NCBI GenBank assembly: GCA_943736015.1
Contig: OX031060.1
Coordinates: 10,305,501 to 10,369,500, forward strand
Source: Tridacna crocea
Lineage: Eukaryota; Mollusca; Bivalvia; Cardiida; Cardiidae
Direction of reading: 5' to 3'
Length of the DNA stretch: 64,000 nt
The notes under the pieces were generated by a model. That model was not told the DNA's origin, made no database searches, and saw only the letters and a program-made list of their open reading frames with translations. A program made the translations under genes and the position numbers. Shown here piece after piece: positions 52,078 to 64,000 of the stretch (position 1 is the first letter of the stretch; every line of letters begins with the position of its first letter).

Positions 52078-55001
52078 AACAGGGCTAAGTTACTAAATGT
52101 TGCTGTCCGAGGAAAGTATGATTCAAGAGGACGTAAGTTTGCAAGGCATGCTTTCAATTTAACAAGTCTGAAACTACAGAGTTAATAAAGAATCATGGTT
52201 TTGCATTGTGATTTATGAACAACAGCGAAAAAGTGGCCACTCTCCAGATTTTTTCCCACAAAGTAAATTTACCCAGAACTCGATGAGAAATAAACAAAGG
52301 GGTTCTAAACAATCTTTGTTTTAAAAACTAAACTTAGAAAAGAAGTAACCAATAATAGTCAGATTCAATCATAACCATCATACTCGTTCTTCGGCGGAAT
52401 TTAACACAATTTCAGCTATGTACAATTTTAGCAGTGGTCATTCAACAGAAAACACACAAATAGTAGGAAAAACTAGGTACCAAATAATCAAAATGATAAT
52501 TAAACCTGTGTAAGAAATGACCAAAGTGGGTACAAAATGACCAACTGGATACGAAATGAGCAAAATAGAAAGTGTACGTAGGTCAGAAATAACCAAATTC
52601 GTACGAAATGACCTAGGTATGAAATTAATTAGGTACGAAATGACTGGAAACCTGTACAGCCTTGACCAATGGAAACAAGGCATTTATTTGGATGCGTCCA
52701 TTTCTTACGAATAGCGAAAATAAAAGTAATAATTGGGCGGATTTTTTTATGTTGCAAGTGTTAACAGAACAAAAATAGTATCGTATTGTATATACTTCGT
52801 AGTTTAAGAATGAATTAAAAAGCCAGTTTAAGGCAAAGTAGAAAGATTCCTTATTAACTTAATATCCCTATAAAAAAGAAATTCCCATTGTCCATGTCCT
52901 AACTTGAAAAACTATTAAAAATATAGTCGCGCTCATCTGCACGGCGACTAATTAGTTTGGTGAAACAAGTTTTATGGCTATACTTTTCCGGCTCAGATGC
53001 AAGCATCGCACGTAGATGGAATCACTAATAACGGGAAAAATCCGTTTCTACATAGTTTCAAATACGTTTCCGATGATATGGTTCGGTGACGTATCCCGCG
53101 TGCGAAATACTAGTACGTGCGATTTGATTGGTTAAAATGTTAGTTCATAATGTTCATCCGCAATCTATGAAAAAGGAAGACACCAGCCATTTAAACGGTG
53201 TTGGTTTTAATTCTTTTGCCGTTTAAAGGTGGCCCTTCAGATTTTGAGACGAAAATTTAACAAAAGTGCAAAAAAAGTCATCCTTAGAGATGTACAAGCT
53301 GACACCGAGTAAGGAATAAAAGCACGGAGTACGGATATTTGAGCGGGGGTCATCTCAGAAGCTAGGAGGTTATCGATAAATGTAATCCGCTACTTACTCT
53401 ATCCGCATCTACCGTTTTTCTGTCGTACCTGTATAGTTTTTACTCGCCCAGGATTTCAGTCCGATCATTTTTCCCATCTTTACATTTGGACGTAAATTTA
53501 TCAAAAAATGACACTGTATTATAGACAGAATAAAGTCCGAATATAAAAGAGAAAACAAAAATGACCGGGCTGGAACACAGGCTAGGGTTTTTTTTACAAT
53601 TAAATCTTACTGTCACTAGCATTTAGTCCTTTTCCCGCAATGTTTTCAAAATCCATTCATAATCTATGCCTTCGAGCATCCGAGGGATAAGTATCGACCA
53701 ATACGTATTATCCTTTTTTGGACTGCATAGCGTAACCCGAGTTGAAACTTTAAGCCTGTCGTAGGTTTTCTGAGTGCTAAAATGCCATCTAATCATTGTA
53801 AAACCATTGGCATGTATCTCACTGCTCAGGCGTCGACGACTCGTGTAGTGGGTAAATAAGATTTTATATCGTTAAATTTCGCATAAATTGAAAAAGAATA
53901 GTTTAGGAGAATTTTGTCAATTTTCCCTCTGGCTTTTGATTTACTTCTTGGCATTAATATTGGTATAATAAATAAAGAGTGATTTACGATTGCTCCAAAA
54001 TGTGGCCATGTTCATGCGGCGGCTCCCTGAAAGCCGTTTTCCTGGCACATATGTGACAAGAGTGAGCAAGCTCCTGCATATGAAACCAAAATATCATTCA
54101 GGGATGTTCTGGGAAAAGGGGGCTTAGTGCATCTGCGAAAAGCATCACGCTGACCTTGGCAGAAAATTTTGGCTATTGATCAGTTTTGTATGTCAAAGGA
54201 CCAGTCAACCTCATTATTAAGTAGGTTGTTAAAAAAGGTAGATGTCATGTACCCATAACTATATGATGACTTATTTGGGACCATGGATAACGGTAATGCA
54301 TTAACCCCCCCCCCTTTTTTTTTTGCAGAAAATTGCGGGTTGGATACTTAGATGAAGCAAACCTTTCTCCGGCTTTTCTCGAGAAAAGTAGTCAGTTACA
54401 TGCAACGATATATGCAAAGAGAGTTGTGTGAGAAAGCCAGGAAAACATGAGTACCTTTGTTTCCGTGGAATATATGAAAGGGATCTACTCGCATTTGCGG
54501 AAAAACAAAAAGTCAACATCAAACGATTTCATGTGCGCTGGCCAACCTCTGTCAATTTTTTAAAGAAATTAGTCATTTTAACATGTTTATTTTACAGTCG
54601 TTCAACAAATATTTATTTTGCTCGCAAATTAATGTAGATGTCAAATTTTATATTTATGTCAAAAAAAATATAACAAACCCATGGTAAAGTGAATACCGAT
54701 TTTTATGCACTGGTTTGGGGCCAAAAAATCATAAATTTAAATCATGAAGTAGCGAGATCCTCTGAGAGACTTTTATGACTTTAATCAAAGTAGCATGTAC
54801 AATTGACATGATAAAAAACGAAAGCAAATGAAAACACAGCATCATTTAAAACCTTACCACACCACAAAATTTTGGACAGGTCTTAAATCGAAAGCACTTG
54901 AATACAGCAAATTAAGTGTTACTAAATTTATGTTTCCTGCCTTTGATTGGAAAGAAAATATTATGTGGAAGGGATAAAAAGCTAGTTGCAACATTTTCTC
55001 T

Positions 55002-55611
55002 TTTTCTTCCACTTTGTCGATGTATAGGCCTATACAATGGTCCTCTATTGCAGAAAGGAGAGAACTGAAGGAAAGTTGGCTTGAAATACATTCTGCTGTT
55101 TGGGCGATAGATGGAACAAGCCATGAAATACATGTAGATGTATACCGACCAGTTCAAAACCAACAACAGTTTTATTCTGGCCATAGAAATTATCACTGCC
55201 TTCATACTCAAATTATCGTTGACAATGAAGGTATGATTAGATATATTGAGCCTGGTTTTCTTGGCCATCAGAATGATGCACCAACTTAAAGAATTATGCG
55301 TCAATAGATGCTCAAGATCTACCTTTTCCTGTCGATTGTGTTTTTCTTGCGGGCCAAATTTACCCAAATGGATACCCAATCATAACGCCGTATAGCACAT
55401 CTCCGCAGAATACAGGGTCAAGAAAGGGTAATGTGTGAGAGGTACAACAGATACTACAGGAGGTATAAAGTGTCTGTTGAACATGCAATCGCTCAGGTAA
55501 AGGGGTACAAAAGCTTGAGTTCAGTTTGGCATCACCCCGACAGTTTCTCGGTGTGACTGTAAGAGTATGCTCTGCTTCTGTATGCTGAAAAAGACGCATC
55601 AGTCTCGTAAT
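55002..55611 (+). pseudogene. DDE_Tnp_4 (PIF/Harbinger-like) transposase fragment (duplicate copy)
   Basis: Copy of 5,251-5,860 inside the large duplication, with the same stop and frame shifts. It is older than the duplication and has no independent coding potential. Confidence 0.72.
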
Positions 55612-55939
55612 GTAAAAAGGGGGAAGTTTAAAACGTTTTAAGTGAAGACTCAATATACAAGAATTCTATTATTGAGAAATGCATTATTGGAATATAGTTT
55701 TCTTCGAGTTTTTTGCTATTGATGCCTCTTTCGCTTATACCGCCGTATGAATACCGGTTTTAGGGGTGTTTTATTACCCTAAAAATGAGGTGTGCGATGC
55801 ACAATCGGGTTTGTTTGTTTTTTTATGTAAATACTTATTTAGCTAAGATCTGTTGAGAGAATGTTAAGATCAGGACAGAATGTTGCGGTACCATCATACT
55901 GAAGTGATTAGATCTAGAATGGAGGAACAATTGACTTAA

Positions 55940-56160
55940 CCCTTTCCCAAACGACAAATTTTTGGACTAGACCAAATTGAAAGCATTTGCAGACGACAAT
56001 TCAACTCTTGCTGAAAAGATTATTTCTGTCTATGATAGGGTAGAAAACGTTGTGGGAAAAGGAAAAAATGCTGGTTACCAGCATTTTCTCCTTTTCCCAC
56101 AATGTTTTCAAAAGGCTACTATTTCAGACCCGTAAAAACCAGGGATTGTTTGGGAAAGGG
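55940..56160 (+). mobile_element. MITE family A (duplicate of 6,189-6,409)
   Basis: Carried by the large duplication; TTAA at 55,936-55,939 and 56,161-56,164. Confidence 0.88.
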
Positions 56161-56772
56161 TTAAGAAACCGTGAACGGTTTTACCAAAGGAACCGGTTCA
56201 TGTTTTTAGTTCATGTTTGGGTGGTTTCAAACTTTGGGTAGTTTACTTGTATTGCAAGAGACCAAAGAGTAGTAAACTAAAATCCACAATACGATCCAAA
56301 GAAGAGTTACGGCCAAACGTAACTCAGTGTGTTACATATGTTACAATTTCTCATAGAAATATTACAGACATCGTTTTTATTCTCTGAGAAGTGAAATTTT
56401 AGCGTGGTCTATTTAAAAGTACCTTGCAAAAGCAGACGATCGACAGCGAGCATCTCTTAAAGGGCAAATCCAAAGATTTTTTGACCATACTGTTTTTTTT
56501 GCTCCAATCAGCTGCAAATCATGGTAGTAAACACGTGTCCATCAGTTTTCATAAATACCACCCTGTAACAAGCCATAAATCACGCTCGAATTGTCACACT
56601 GATATACGGCCCCAAAAATGGTACATGGCTTACTTCCCCTGATTCGCTTATCTTCCCTACCTGTGTGACGTCATAGGAGCGTAAGCCTGTGTTTACAGTC
56701 AATAGAAATTAGTAGGAACGCTGATGATTATACGCAGATATCTGAGTATAAACAAAGAATTCAGCCGAAAAA

Positions 56773-57122
56773 ATGGTAAATTGTGCAGCCTATGGCTTCA
56801 ACGTCGAATCCGGAACACATAGAATTAGTATGTTCAAATTTCCGAAGGAATTAAAAAGGAGGAAACTACGTTTAAACCGGGGCCGGACAGTAACGGCGGA
56901 TTTTGTGCCATCAGTTCATTCCACATTGTGTCTGAAACACTTCGAGGACAGTCAGTTCTTAATAAGTCCAAACCTCGTAAAAGAAGTTGGTTATAGAAAT
57001 ATTAGGTTGCGGTTAAAACCTGATGCTATGCCGACATTGTTCGAAACTCCGAGTCGAAATAAGAACGGCCATAAGACAGACATTCCGCAATGGCAATCTC
57101 CAAAAAGAAAAACAAACATAAG
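56773..57122 (+). pseudogene. THAP-domain exon, degenerate (duplicate copy)
   Basis: Copy of 7,021-7,370 in the large duplication, identical in translation including the Phe in place of the second zinc Cys. The shared defect shows the decay came before the duplication. Confidence 0.58.
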
Positions 57123-57244
57123 GTCAGTAATTCCTTCAATTGTTTTTCGTAACATTTTATCCTTTTCTAGATATCTACATTCTGGACAAAGGAGAAATTG
57201 GCGCCGTTTTCTCCCTTTTTTTCCCAAATGTTTTCAACATTTAA

Positions 57245-57465
57245 CCCTTTACCAAGAGACAAAATTTTAGACTGGTCCAAATTAAAAGCACTTGCGGGGA
57301 ACAAAGTAAATCTAACTGAAAAATTGAAATTTGTTTCCACCAGGATAGAAAACATTGTAGGATAAGAAGAAAATGTTGGTTACCAGCATTTTCTCCTTTT
57401 CCCACAATGTTTTAAAAAGGCTTCCATCTCAGGGTTGTAAAAACCAGGGTTTGTTTGGTAAAGGG
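57245..57465 (+). mobile_element. MITE family A (duplicate of 7,493-7,713)
   Basis: Carried by the large duplication; TTAA on both sides. Confidence 0.86.
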
Positions 57466-58506
57466 TTAATTTGCACATGACATAAAAATGGTAATCAAAA
57501 AATTGAAATGAAATTTGATTTGGAAAGGATGGAAAACATTATGGGAAAAAGAGAAAATCTTAGCATTTTCTCTTTTCCTCACAATGTTTTCAAAGGCAAC
57601 AACATAACGCACTCATCCAAATTCATAACAGATTTTGCAAGTACCAAAGTCTGGATCGTTTAAATGATGTTAACTTTAAAGTGTTTCAGCTTTTTCTTCC
57701 TTTTCCACAATGTTTTCAAAAGGCTTCTTTCTCAGGGTTGTAAAAAACAGAGGGTCAACTCACCATTCACCAAACACAAAAATTTTAGACTGGTTCAGAT
57801 TGAAAGCATTTGCAGACAACAAAAGAATTTTGAACCAAAAACATTTGCAGCTGATTGGAGCAAAAAACAGTATGGTCAAAATATTTTAGGATTTGCCCTT
57901 TAAACAGTAAACATCTTTTTCTTCCCACACTGTTTTTCAAATACTCTTTCTTTGGGTACTGGAAACTAGACCTAGAGTTTGTATGGTAAAGGGTGAAGTC
58001 AGTATCTGGCTACCCCTAGTCATGGTCATAAATGTTAATCCATCACCGGCCATGGTTACATAACATTTGCATATCTCACCCCTTTACACTGTAATGTTTG
58101 TTTGTGACAGTAAACCCATGTTACAGCTTTTATCCCATACACTACTCCTCTTCGACATTTCACTCTTAAAAATGATTTGACAACTAACAATCATTTTGAA
58201 CAAATTTTGAATTGTATCTTTACACTTCTGATTTGTGGATATTTCCCTGTTCCTCTCCATATTATGTCTTCTAGACAGGCTACTGAGAGAAATCTTTTGT
58301 TTTTACGACCTTTGTGAAGATAGAAAAAACTTTCGAAAACATTCTAGGTAAAAGAGAAATGCTGCTGACCAGCATTTTCTCCTTTTTCTACAATGTTTTT
58401 ACCCCATCAAAAACAAGTCCAAACATGCAAGTTAAATTTGATTTGTTGACTCTAATTGCTTTCAATTCGGTTGAGTCAATAACTTTGATGTTTGGTAATA
58501 ATTTAA

Positions 58507-58727
58507 TCCTTTCCCAGACGGCAAATTTTGGACCAGACGAAATTCAAAGCATTTTGCCGATGACAAATTAACAGTTGCTTAGAAGATGATTTTTCTATAT
58601 GATAGAGTAGAAAACATTGAGGGAAAAGGAGAAAATGCTTGTTACCAACATTTTCTCCTTTTCCCACAATGTTTCAAAAAGGCTTCAATTCCTTTCCAAT
58701 AAAAACCAAGGATTGTTTGGGAAAGGG
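58507..58727 (+). mobile_element. MITE family A (duplicate of 8,755-8,975)
   Basis: Carried by the large duplication; TTAA on both sides. Confidence 0.84.
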
Positions 58728-60674
58728 TTAAACATGTAAACTTGAGAAACATGTCCATACAACTCGTACTAATCTCTTCGGATACTGGTCCCTGTGAACG
58801 TAACCAGAACTCGTGCCAAATGTGTGGGATTTTAACCAGCTACCTAGTAGAAAGTAACCTAGTAACCAGCATGATTTATTCTCCTTTTAACACAGTGTTT
58901 TACTCTGCTGGAAAAAAAATCAATTTTTGAAATATATAACTTTATTTTGTCGTCTGCAAGCGATTTCAGTTTGGACCTGTTTAATACTTTGTCGTATGGT
59001 AAAGAGTTAAAAATAGAAAATATTGTGGATAAAGGATCAATTGATAGTTACCCAGAATATAAAATAATTTTGAGAATTGTCTTAATAATCTCGGAACATA
59101 TTCTTTTATCAAATTTCACGCTTGTTAACAGCATTTCAAACTATTCTTATTCTCATGAAAATCGCGATCGTGTAACCCTTCACCCATGAGAGAACAAATT
59201 TTGTACCTGTCAATGTTTACAGAATTCTTTACATGGTACAAATATAGGATCCATCAACAAATAGTTAGAACTAACATCTCACGATTATCAATCGTAAAAG
59301 TCAAGAAAAAGGTTATTTGACATGAAACTAAAGTGTTGGAGAAATGTCATGTATAGAATATTTCTGTTAGTGACGTTCTCTCCTTAGCCTAATACATGTA
59401 AGCGTGATACTCAACACGCTGTTCAAAAGTCTGGCATAACATCGATATTTTCGACATTAATGGGCGAAATTTTACTTTTATCCTCATCATCAGAAACTAT
59501 TAAGTTTCATTTAAAATATGGTGGTACATGTACGGCCTTACCGGCCTAGAATCGTGTATTTCTTCGTCTCGAATATCGCTCGTTTCACTATCTTAAACAA
59601 GGTCCATATTGAAACAAACGCTCCTATGACGTCACAGATCAAGGTGCGCTACAATAAGTAAGGGAGGTAAGCGATGCAAGAAAAACCAATAAGCAAAAAT
59701 ATAAATTGAAAAAAAGTATTTTTACTAATTCTTTTTTCAAATTACAACATTACCAGGTTGCCATTTGATAAATGTAGATTTGAAAATTAATCATATCAGA
59801 AACTTGTTGATTTGCCCTTTAAATAGCAAATTACCTTTATCGATAGTCTCGTAGATTTTGAGACGAACCCCTTGTCTAAACTCCGTACTCCTTGTCAAAT
59901 ATCCGTATTCAGTGTCGGCTTGTACATCTCTTATACTCCCAAAGCCTTTTAATTTTCATTCATAAAACCCCAGTAGTCGAAAACCGTCCGACAACACGAG
60001 AAATTAGAGATTTACTACGGCCCAGGTTGACACCAACGGGAGACACGTTCTATTTTTAGATGATCAATTCGTTCATTTACATACAGGAATACACAGAAGA
60101 AGCTTCAAACATAGCGACGGAAGAAGACATTATGGAAAATAACTATTACCTGTTTGTTATGATAGGAAATTTGAGCGTTATGAGTCACGTGAAATTCCCA
60201 CAATGCTTTATTGATTTTTGGCGCGAAATCTAAAAATACCTTAAGAGGCTACGTGGCCTTTTAAGGGAATACCATCAGAAAAATCTTTTTTTGCAATTTT
60301 ATGAATCTTAATTATTGATGATTTTTATTATTTTTTCATAAGAATTTCAGTGATATATATATATTTTAATTTGGTGAGATGTAAAATTTCTGAATACCCA
60401 CCTTTAAGGAAAAAAAGTGAATAATTGTAACATTTTGTTGTTCAAAGTTGTAAGTATATGAAAAAAGGAATATCATGTTGTAGAAACTTTTCTTGCATTA
60501 TCTTCCGCTGGATGGCATTTTTGCAACTACGGACCTGTCAAATTTGAGCTTCCTGGACAATATCTTCCGCTGTGCAATTTTGACAGGCCTTGAAGTAAAT
60601 GACATGTGCAGACAACTCAAAAATGTTATTCTGACATATTCCGCACCTACATCTAACCTGGTCTGTATTATATA

Positions 60675-60992
60675 TTGAAAAACAGCCAGTCACGTAATCT
60701 AAGCGATGCCCATGTTAATCGATTAGCAATGGAAATATCAGCCAACGTCATAAAAAGCCTGTTGCTGAAACATGCCAAGCTTAATACTGATAGGCCAAGT
60801 CAGAAAATAAACACACAAACTGTTAGTCAACAAAAATGTGTTCAGAAAGGTTCCGTGAAAACACTTGGTCCCGTTTTACTAAGGCAGTTACGAAGAAAAA
60901 TTGCATTACATAAAACAAAACAAAAAAAGATTCCAGGAAACGTCGACTTATCGCAACTGTTTTCTCAAATAATCATGATAGTTATCTCGTGA
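60675..60992 (+). CDS. Unrecognised 105-codon open frame (duplicate copy)
   Basis: Copy of the frame at 10,923-11,240; the single base difference does not change the protein. The evidence is equally weak. Confidence 0.18.
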   Translation: MKNSQSRNLSDAHVNRLAMEISANVIKSLLLKHAKLNTDRPSQKINTQTVSQQKCVQKGSVKTLGPVLLRQLRRKIALHKTKQKKIPGNVDLSQLFSQIIMIVIS

Positions 60993-61381
60993 CAGAAATA
61001 TGCTACCATACTATAGCTACGCAAAACTTTCGCAAAGTGCATAGTTATCTTCCGCTAGATGGCATTCTATAAATACTCATCTATCTAATCTGGGCATCCT
61101 GGGTACAGAACCGAACCACTTTCCCATGCGAAAACCGTTACTTTGAATTTCACACTAAAATAAACGTTTACTCAATGAAACGCTACCTCGTGTAATTTAT
61201 TCAGCTATTATCAGCAGTTTAGAGAAATTTGGAGCTAAAGCAGGACTCATTTCTCTGCAAACGTATTGATGAAAGCTATTTTTTTCCATTGCTACTTTAT
61301 AGAGCGTAATATTACAGCCTGTCCGCTTTTCTGGCTAGTGATGCGTCATATAAGACAGGCAGAATCTTCGAAGAATATGAC

Positions 61382-61654
61382 TGATTATTTTTTCGTTTAT
61401 TTATCGTAGCTATCGGTTGCCCATCTTAGCGACGCCCCCAGAAGACGGTAAGTTAAGGGGGATAGTGCAAGGATACAGGACGAAACTACTTAGAATTCCA
61501 CCTGGTTCTTTAACATGCTCGATGTATAGCACCGTCGCACGGGACCTCGGTTTCACGTCTCATCCGAAAGACTATTAATATTTTTTTTTAGTTGGCTAGC
61601 CGAAACATTGTGTTCACGAGTCCCATGCTCTACCTACTGAGCTAATCGGCCGGT
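61382..61654 (-). mobile_element. tRNA-derived SINE (duplicate copy)
   Basis: Same SINE as 11,630-11,902, carried by the large duplication. Confidence 0.6.
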
Positions 61655-61733
61655 TATGACATGCGCAGACAACTACGCAGAGTGTGTTCGTAACTACTTC
61701 AGTAAAACGGGACCTGAAGTAATTACCATTTAA

Positions 61734-61953
61734 CCTTTTCCCAAACGACAAATTTTAGATTCTTCCAACATGAAAAAGTTTGTGGACGACAATTTTAACT
61801 TTCATTACAATGGCAGAAAATTACTCGAATGGGCATAAAACACTTTGGGAAAAGGAGAAATTGCTCGTTACGAGCAATTTCTTCTTTTCCCACAGTGTTT
61901 TTAAAATACTTGTAATGCAGACACGTAAAAATAAGGGCTTGTTTGGGAAACGG
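61734..61953 (+). mobile_element. MITE family A (duplicate of 11,982-12,201)
   Basis: Carried by the large duplication; TTAA on both sides. Confidence 0.85.
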
Positions 61954-62680
61954 TTAAGAAAGGTAAAGCGGTGAATATCCGGCGAAGAAAAAAATCGTGT
62001 AGGTAGATATTAAGCTAAGTGATATAGCAGAGGAACCATACTGACGGTGTTCTTTAAAAATATATTTAGATAATGTATACATGCAAAGATTTGCTGTAAA
62101 CGATGGTCCTTTCGGCATACCTCGGGTGATGGGAGCCATCATATCCCTCGGCTGTAACTGGTGGATTGATAAGTGTAAGATCGGTACATTCATCGCCCGG
62201 AAATAAGCCGGTTTACCGTTCTAAAAATTGTAAGGCTATTCTTACAAAAGAAAACTTGAGTTTCAATTTTCAATCAAAATCTTTCGAACTGTATTTCAGT
62301 TGACAAACAGTTCGTACGTTCATTTTTTAACGTGGTTTATCGATTCCGATTGGAGTTTTCCCCAACAAACAAGCAGATGTGAATAACTTCATCGAGGTTG
62401 TTTATGTCGTTTCTAAACAACTGTCAGTGGCGAGCTATATGTAGAATCACGTGATTCTCATTTCAAAATGGAAATCTCCTTGATACGAACGACGTTTGAC
62501 GTAGATACGGAATCGGCCGAGTGAACAATGGTCCTATCTTTAGAATATTTTTCCTGTTTAAAATTAACCATATTACACTTTTAATAATTTGGAGTGAAAA
62601 ACAAGCTTTATTTATCCATATACATTTATTTACATATCTAGCAGTTTCTGCTTTCCACTTTTCAGCGATAAAGTTTTTTT

Positions 62681-63785
62681 AGCTCACCTGAGCACAACGT
62701 GCTCAAGGGGAGCTTTTAGGATCACCAGGTGTCCGTCGTGCGTCGTCAACAATTCTTTAAACATCAACTCCTCCTAAACCGCAGGGCCAATTTGGACCAA
62801 ACTTGGCTGGAATGTTCCTTGGGAAGTCCTCTTTCTTCAAAAAATTGTTCACAGAATTTGATTCCATCAAAAACTCTGGTTGCCATGGCAACCAAATGGA
62901 ATTTTTTAGCAAATTCTTTAAGAATCTTCTCCTCTGAAACCGCTGGTCAGACATTGAAATAATTTCACAGAGATGTTCTTTGGGTGACCCTTTTCAAAAC
63001 CTGTTCGCAAAATTTTGATTCGTCAAGATACACAGCTCTGGTGAAAGGGGGCTACTTGCACTATACGCAAATAAAGAAATTCTTAAAAATTCTTCTCCTC
63101 TGAAACTTGGTCAGAATTTGAAATAATTTCACAGAAATGTTCCTTTGATGACCCTTTCCAAAATTGTTCGCGAAATTTTGATCCGTCGAGAAACACAGCT
63201 CTGGTGAATGGGGGCTACTTGCACTATAGGGAAATGAAGAAATTCTTAGAAATTCTTCTTCTCAGAAACCGCTGGGCAGATTTCGAAATAATTTCACAGA
63301 AATGTTCCTTGGATGATCCTTTTCAAAATTTGTTTTTCGAAATTTTGACCCATCAAGAAACATGGCTCTGGTGAATGGGTGCTTCTTGCACTATATGGTT
63401 ATGAAGAAATTCTTTAAAATTCTACTTCTCTGAAACGGCTGATCAGATTTTGAAATAATCTCACAGAAATGTTCCTTTGGTAACCCTTTTCAAAAATTGT
63501 TCGCAAAATGTTGATTTGTCTAGAAACATGGATTTGGTGAATGAGTGCTACTTGCACTATTTGGTCTTTAAAATTCTTTTTCTCTGAACAAAAATTGCTC
63601 GAGGAATTTTGATCCATCAAGAAACATGGCTCTGATGGCTGTGGGCTATTTACAATATTCAGACATGAAGAAATTCTTGAAAATTCTTCAAGTCTAAAAT
63701 GGCTGATTAGATTTTGAAAAAAAATGGCCATGGTTCTCTCAGAAATTCGGGTGAGCGATCCTGGGCCATCTTGGCCCTCTTGTTT
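62681..63785 (+). mobile_element. Tandem-core element E1, duplicate copy with one unit fewer
   Basis: Same ends and neighbours as 12,939-14,207 but 1,105 bp instead of 1,269; the 164-bp difference is one core unit missing from the left part of the array. Confidence 0.7.
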
Positions 63786-64000
63786 GGAAATGCGCTCTGT
63801 GTTTTTAGAGTCTAATAGCGACAAAAAAAATGCAGATGTTTAAATCACACTCTTAATAAGTAGGGAAAATGTGAAAAAGACAATCTGTTGTAGCTCTGTC
63901 GTTTCAAGAATAAGTCTGTAGCAAAAACATGATTTTAAAATCAGGCATAAAATACAGAGAAGATATGGTGGCATGGCAACTTTTAACCTAATCTTGAAAT

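Larger units (their letters stand above)
49752..64000 (+). repeat. Large duplication, right copy (cut by window end)
   Basis: Starts at GGACAACTCTGAC (49,752), offset 49,751 from the left copy, rising to 49,752 after a one-base T-run difference, then falling to about 49,578 after array contraction. The match still continues at base 64,000, so the true length is unknown. The simplest reading is a direct tandem duplication with a period near 49.75 kb. Confidence 0.95.

Overview
The window is eukaryotic, AT-rich, intron-bearing and dominated by repeats. I infer a marine mollusc, most likely a bivalve. The reasons are claudin-like and carbohydrate-sulfotransferase exons with canonical GT/AG junctions, tRNA-derived SINEs with a GGCGTTAAAC-type tail, elements with ~165-bp tandem cores (a pearl/Helentron-like layout known from bivalves), and TTAGGG-like degenerate repeats. 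The species call is inference only; nothing in the window names it.

Layout. All recognised host genes lie on the minus strand. Gene A is a four-membrane-segment claudin/PMP22-type protein: exon 1 at 19,949-19,685, exon 2 at 17,246-17,013 and exon 3 at 1,867-1,473, with a 15-kb second intron full of mobile elements. Gene B, a paralogue, has exon 1 at 37,298-37,091, exon 2 at 34,931-34,773 and a broken exon 3 at 33,889-33,724; it is probably a pseudogene. Just downstream of B is a broken carbohydrate sulfotransferase exon (33,525-31,932) split by a 451-bp foldback insertion. A second, nearly identical exon 3 lies at 51,618-51,224; its exons 1-2 would be beyond the right edge.

Large-scale structure. 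Bases 1-14,424 reappear at 49,752-64,000 with only a handful of differences over the first 12.7 kb. This is either a very recent ~49.75-kb-period tandem duplication or an assembly artefact. Immediately left of the second copy (48,858-49,616) sits an older, clearly diverged copy of part of the same unit (1,905-3,208), so the locus seems to have duplicated more than once.

Mobile DNA. The dominant family is a ~220-bp MITE with TTAA flanks, CCC...GGG ends and terminal inverted repeats (piggyBac-type signature). It has a 65-bp central palindrome whose two arms change together between copies; about 35 copies or fragments are present. Other families are a ~450-bp element ending in a ~165-bp hairpin, three types of tandem-core elements, SINEs, a decayed DDE_Tnp_4 (PIF/Harbinger-like) transposase, a degenerate THAP-domain exon, a short dispersed palindrome, several other non-autonomous elements and four micro/minisatellite blocks. 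Several nested insertions have visible target-site duplications or empty sites.

How the parts relate. The window reads as a cluster of tandemly duplicated claudin-like genes whose introns and spacers have been inflated, and in gene B disrupted, by non-autonomous DNA elements. No rRNA gene, functional tRNA gene, operon or CRISPR array was seen.
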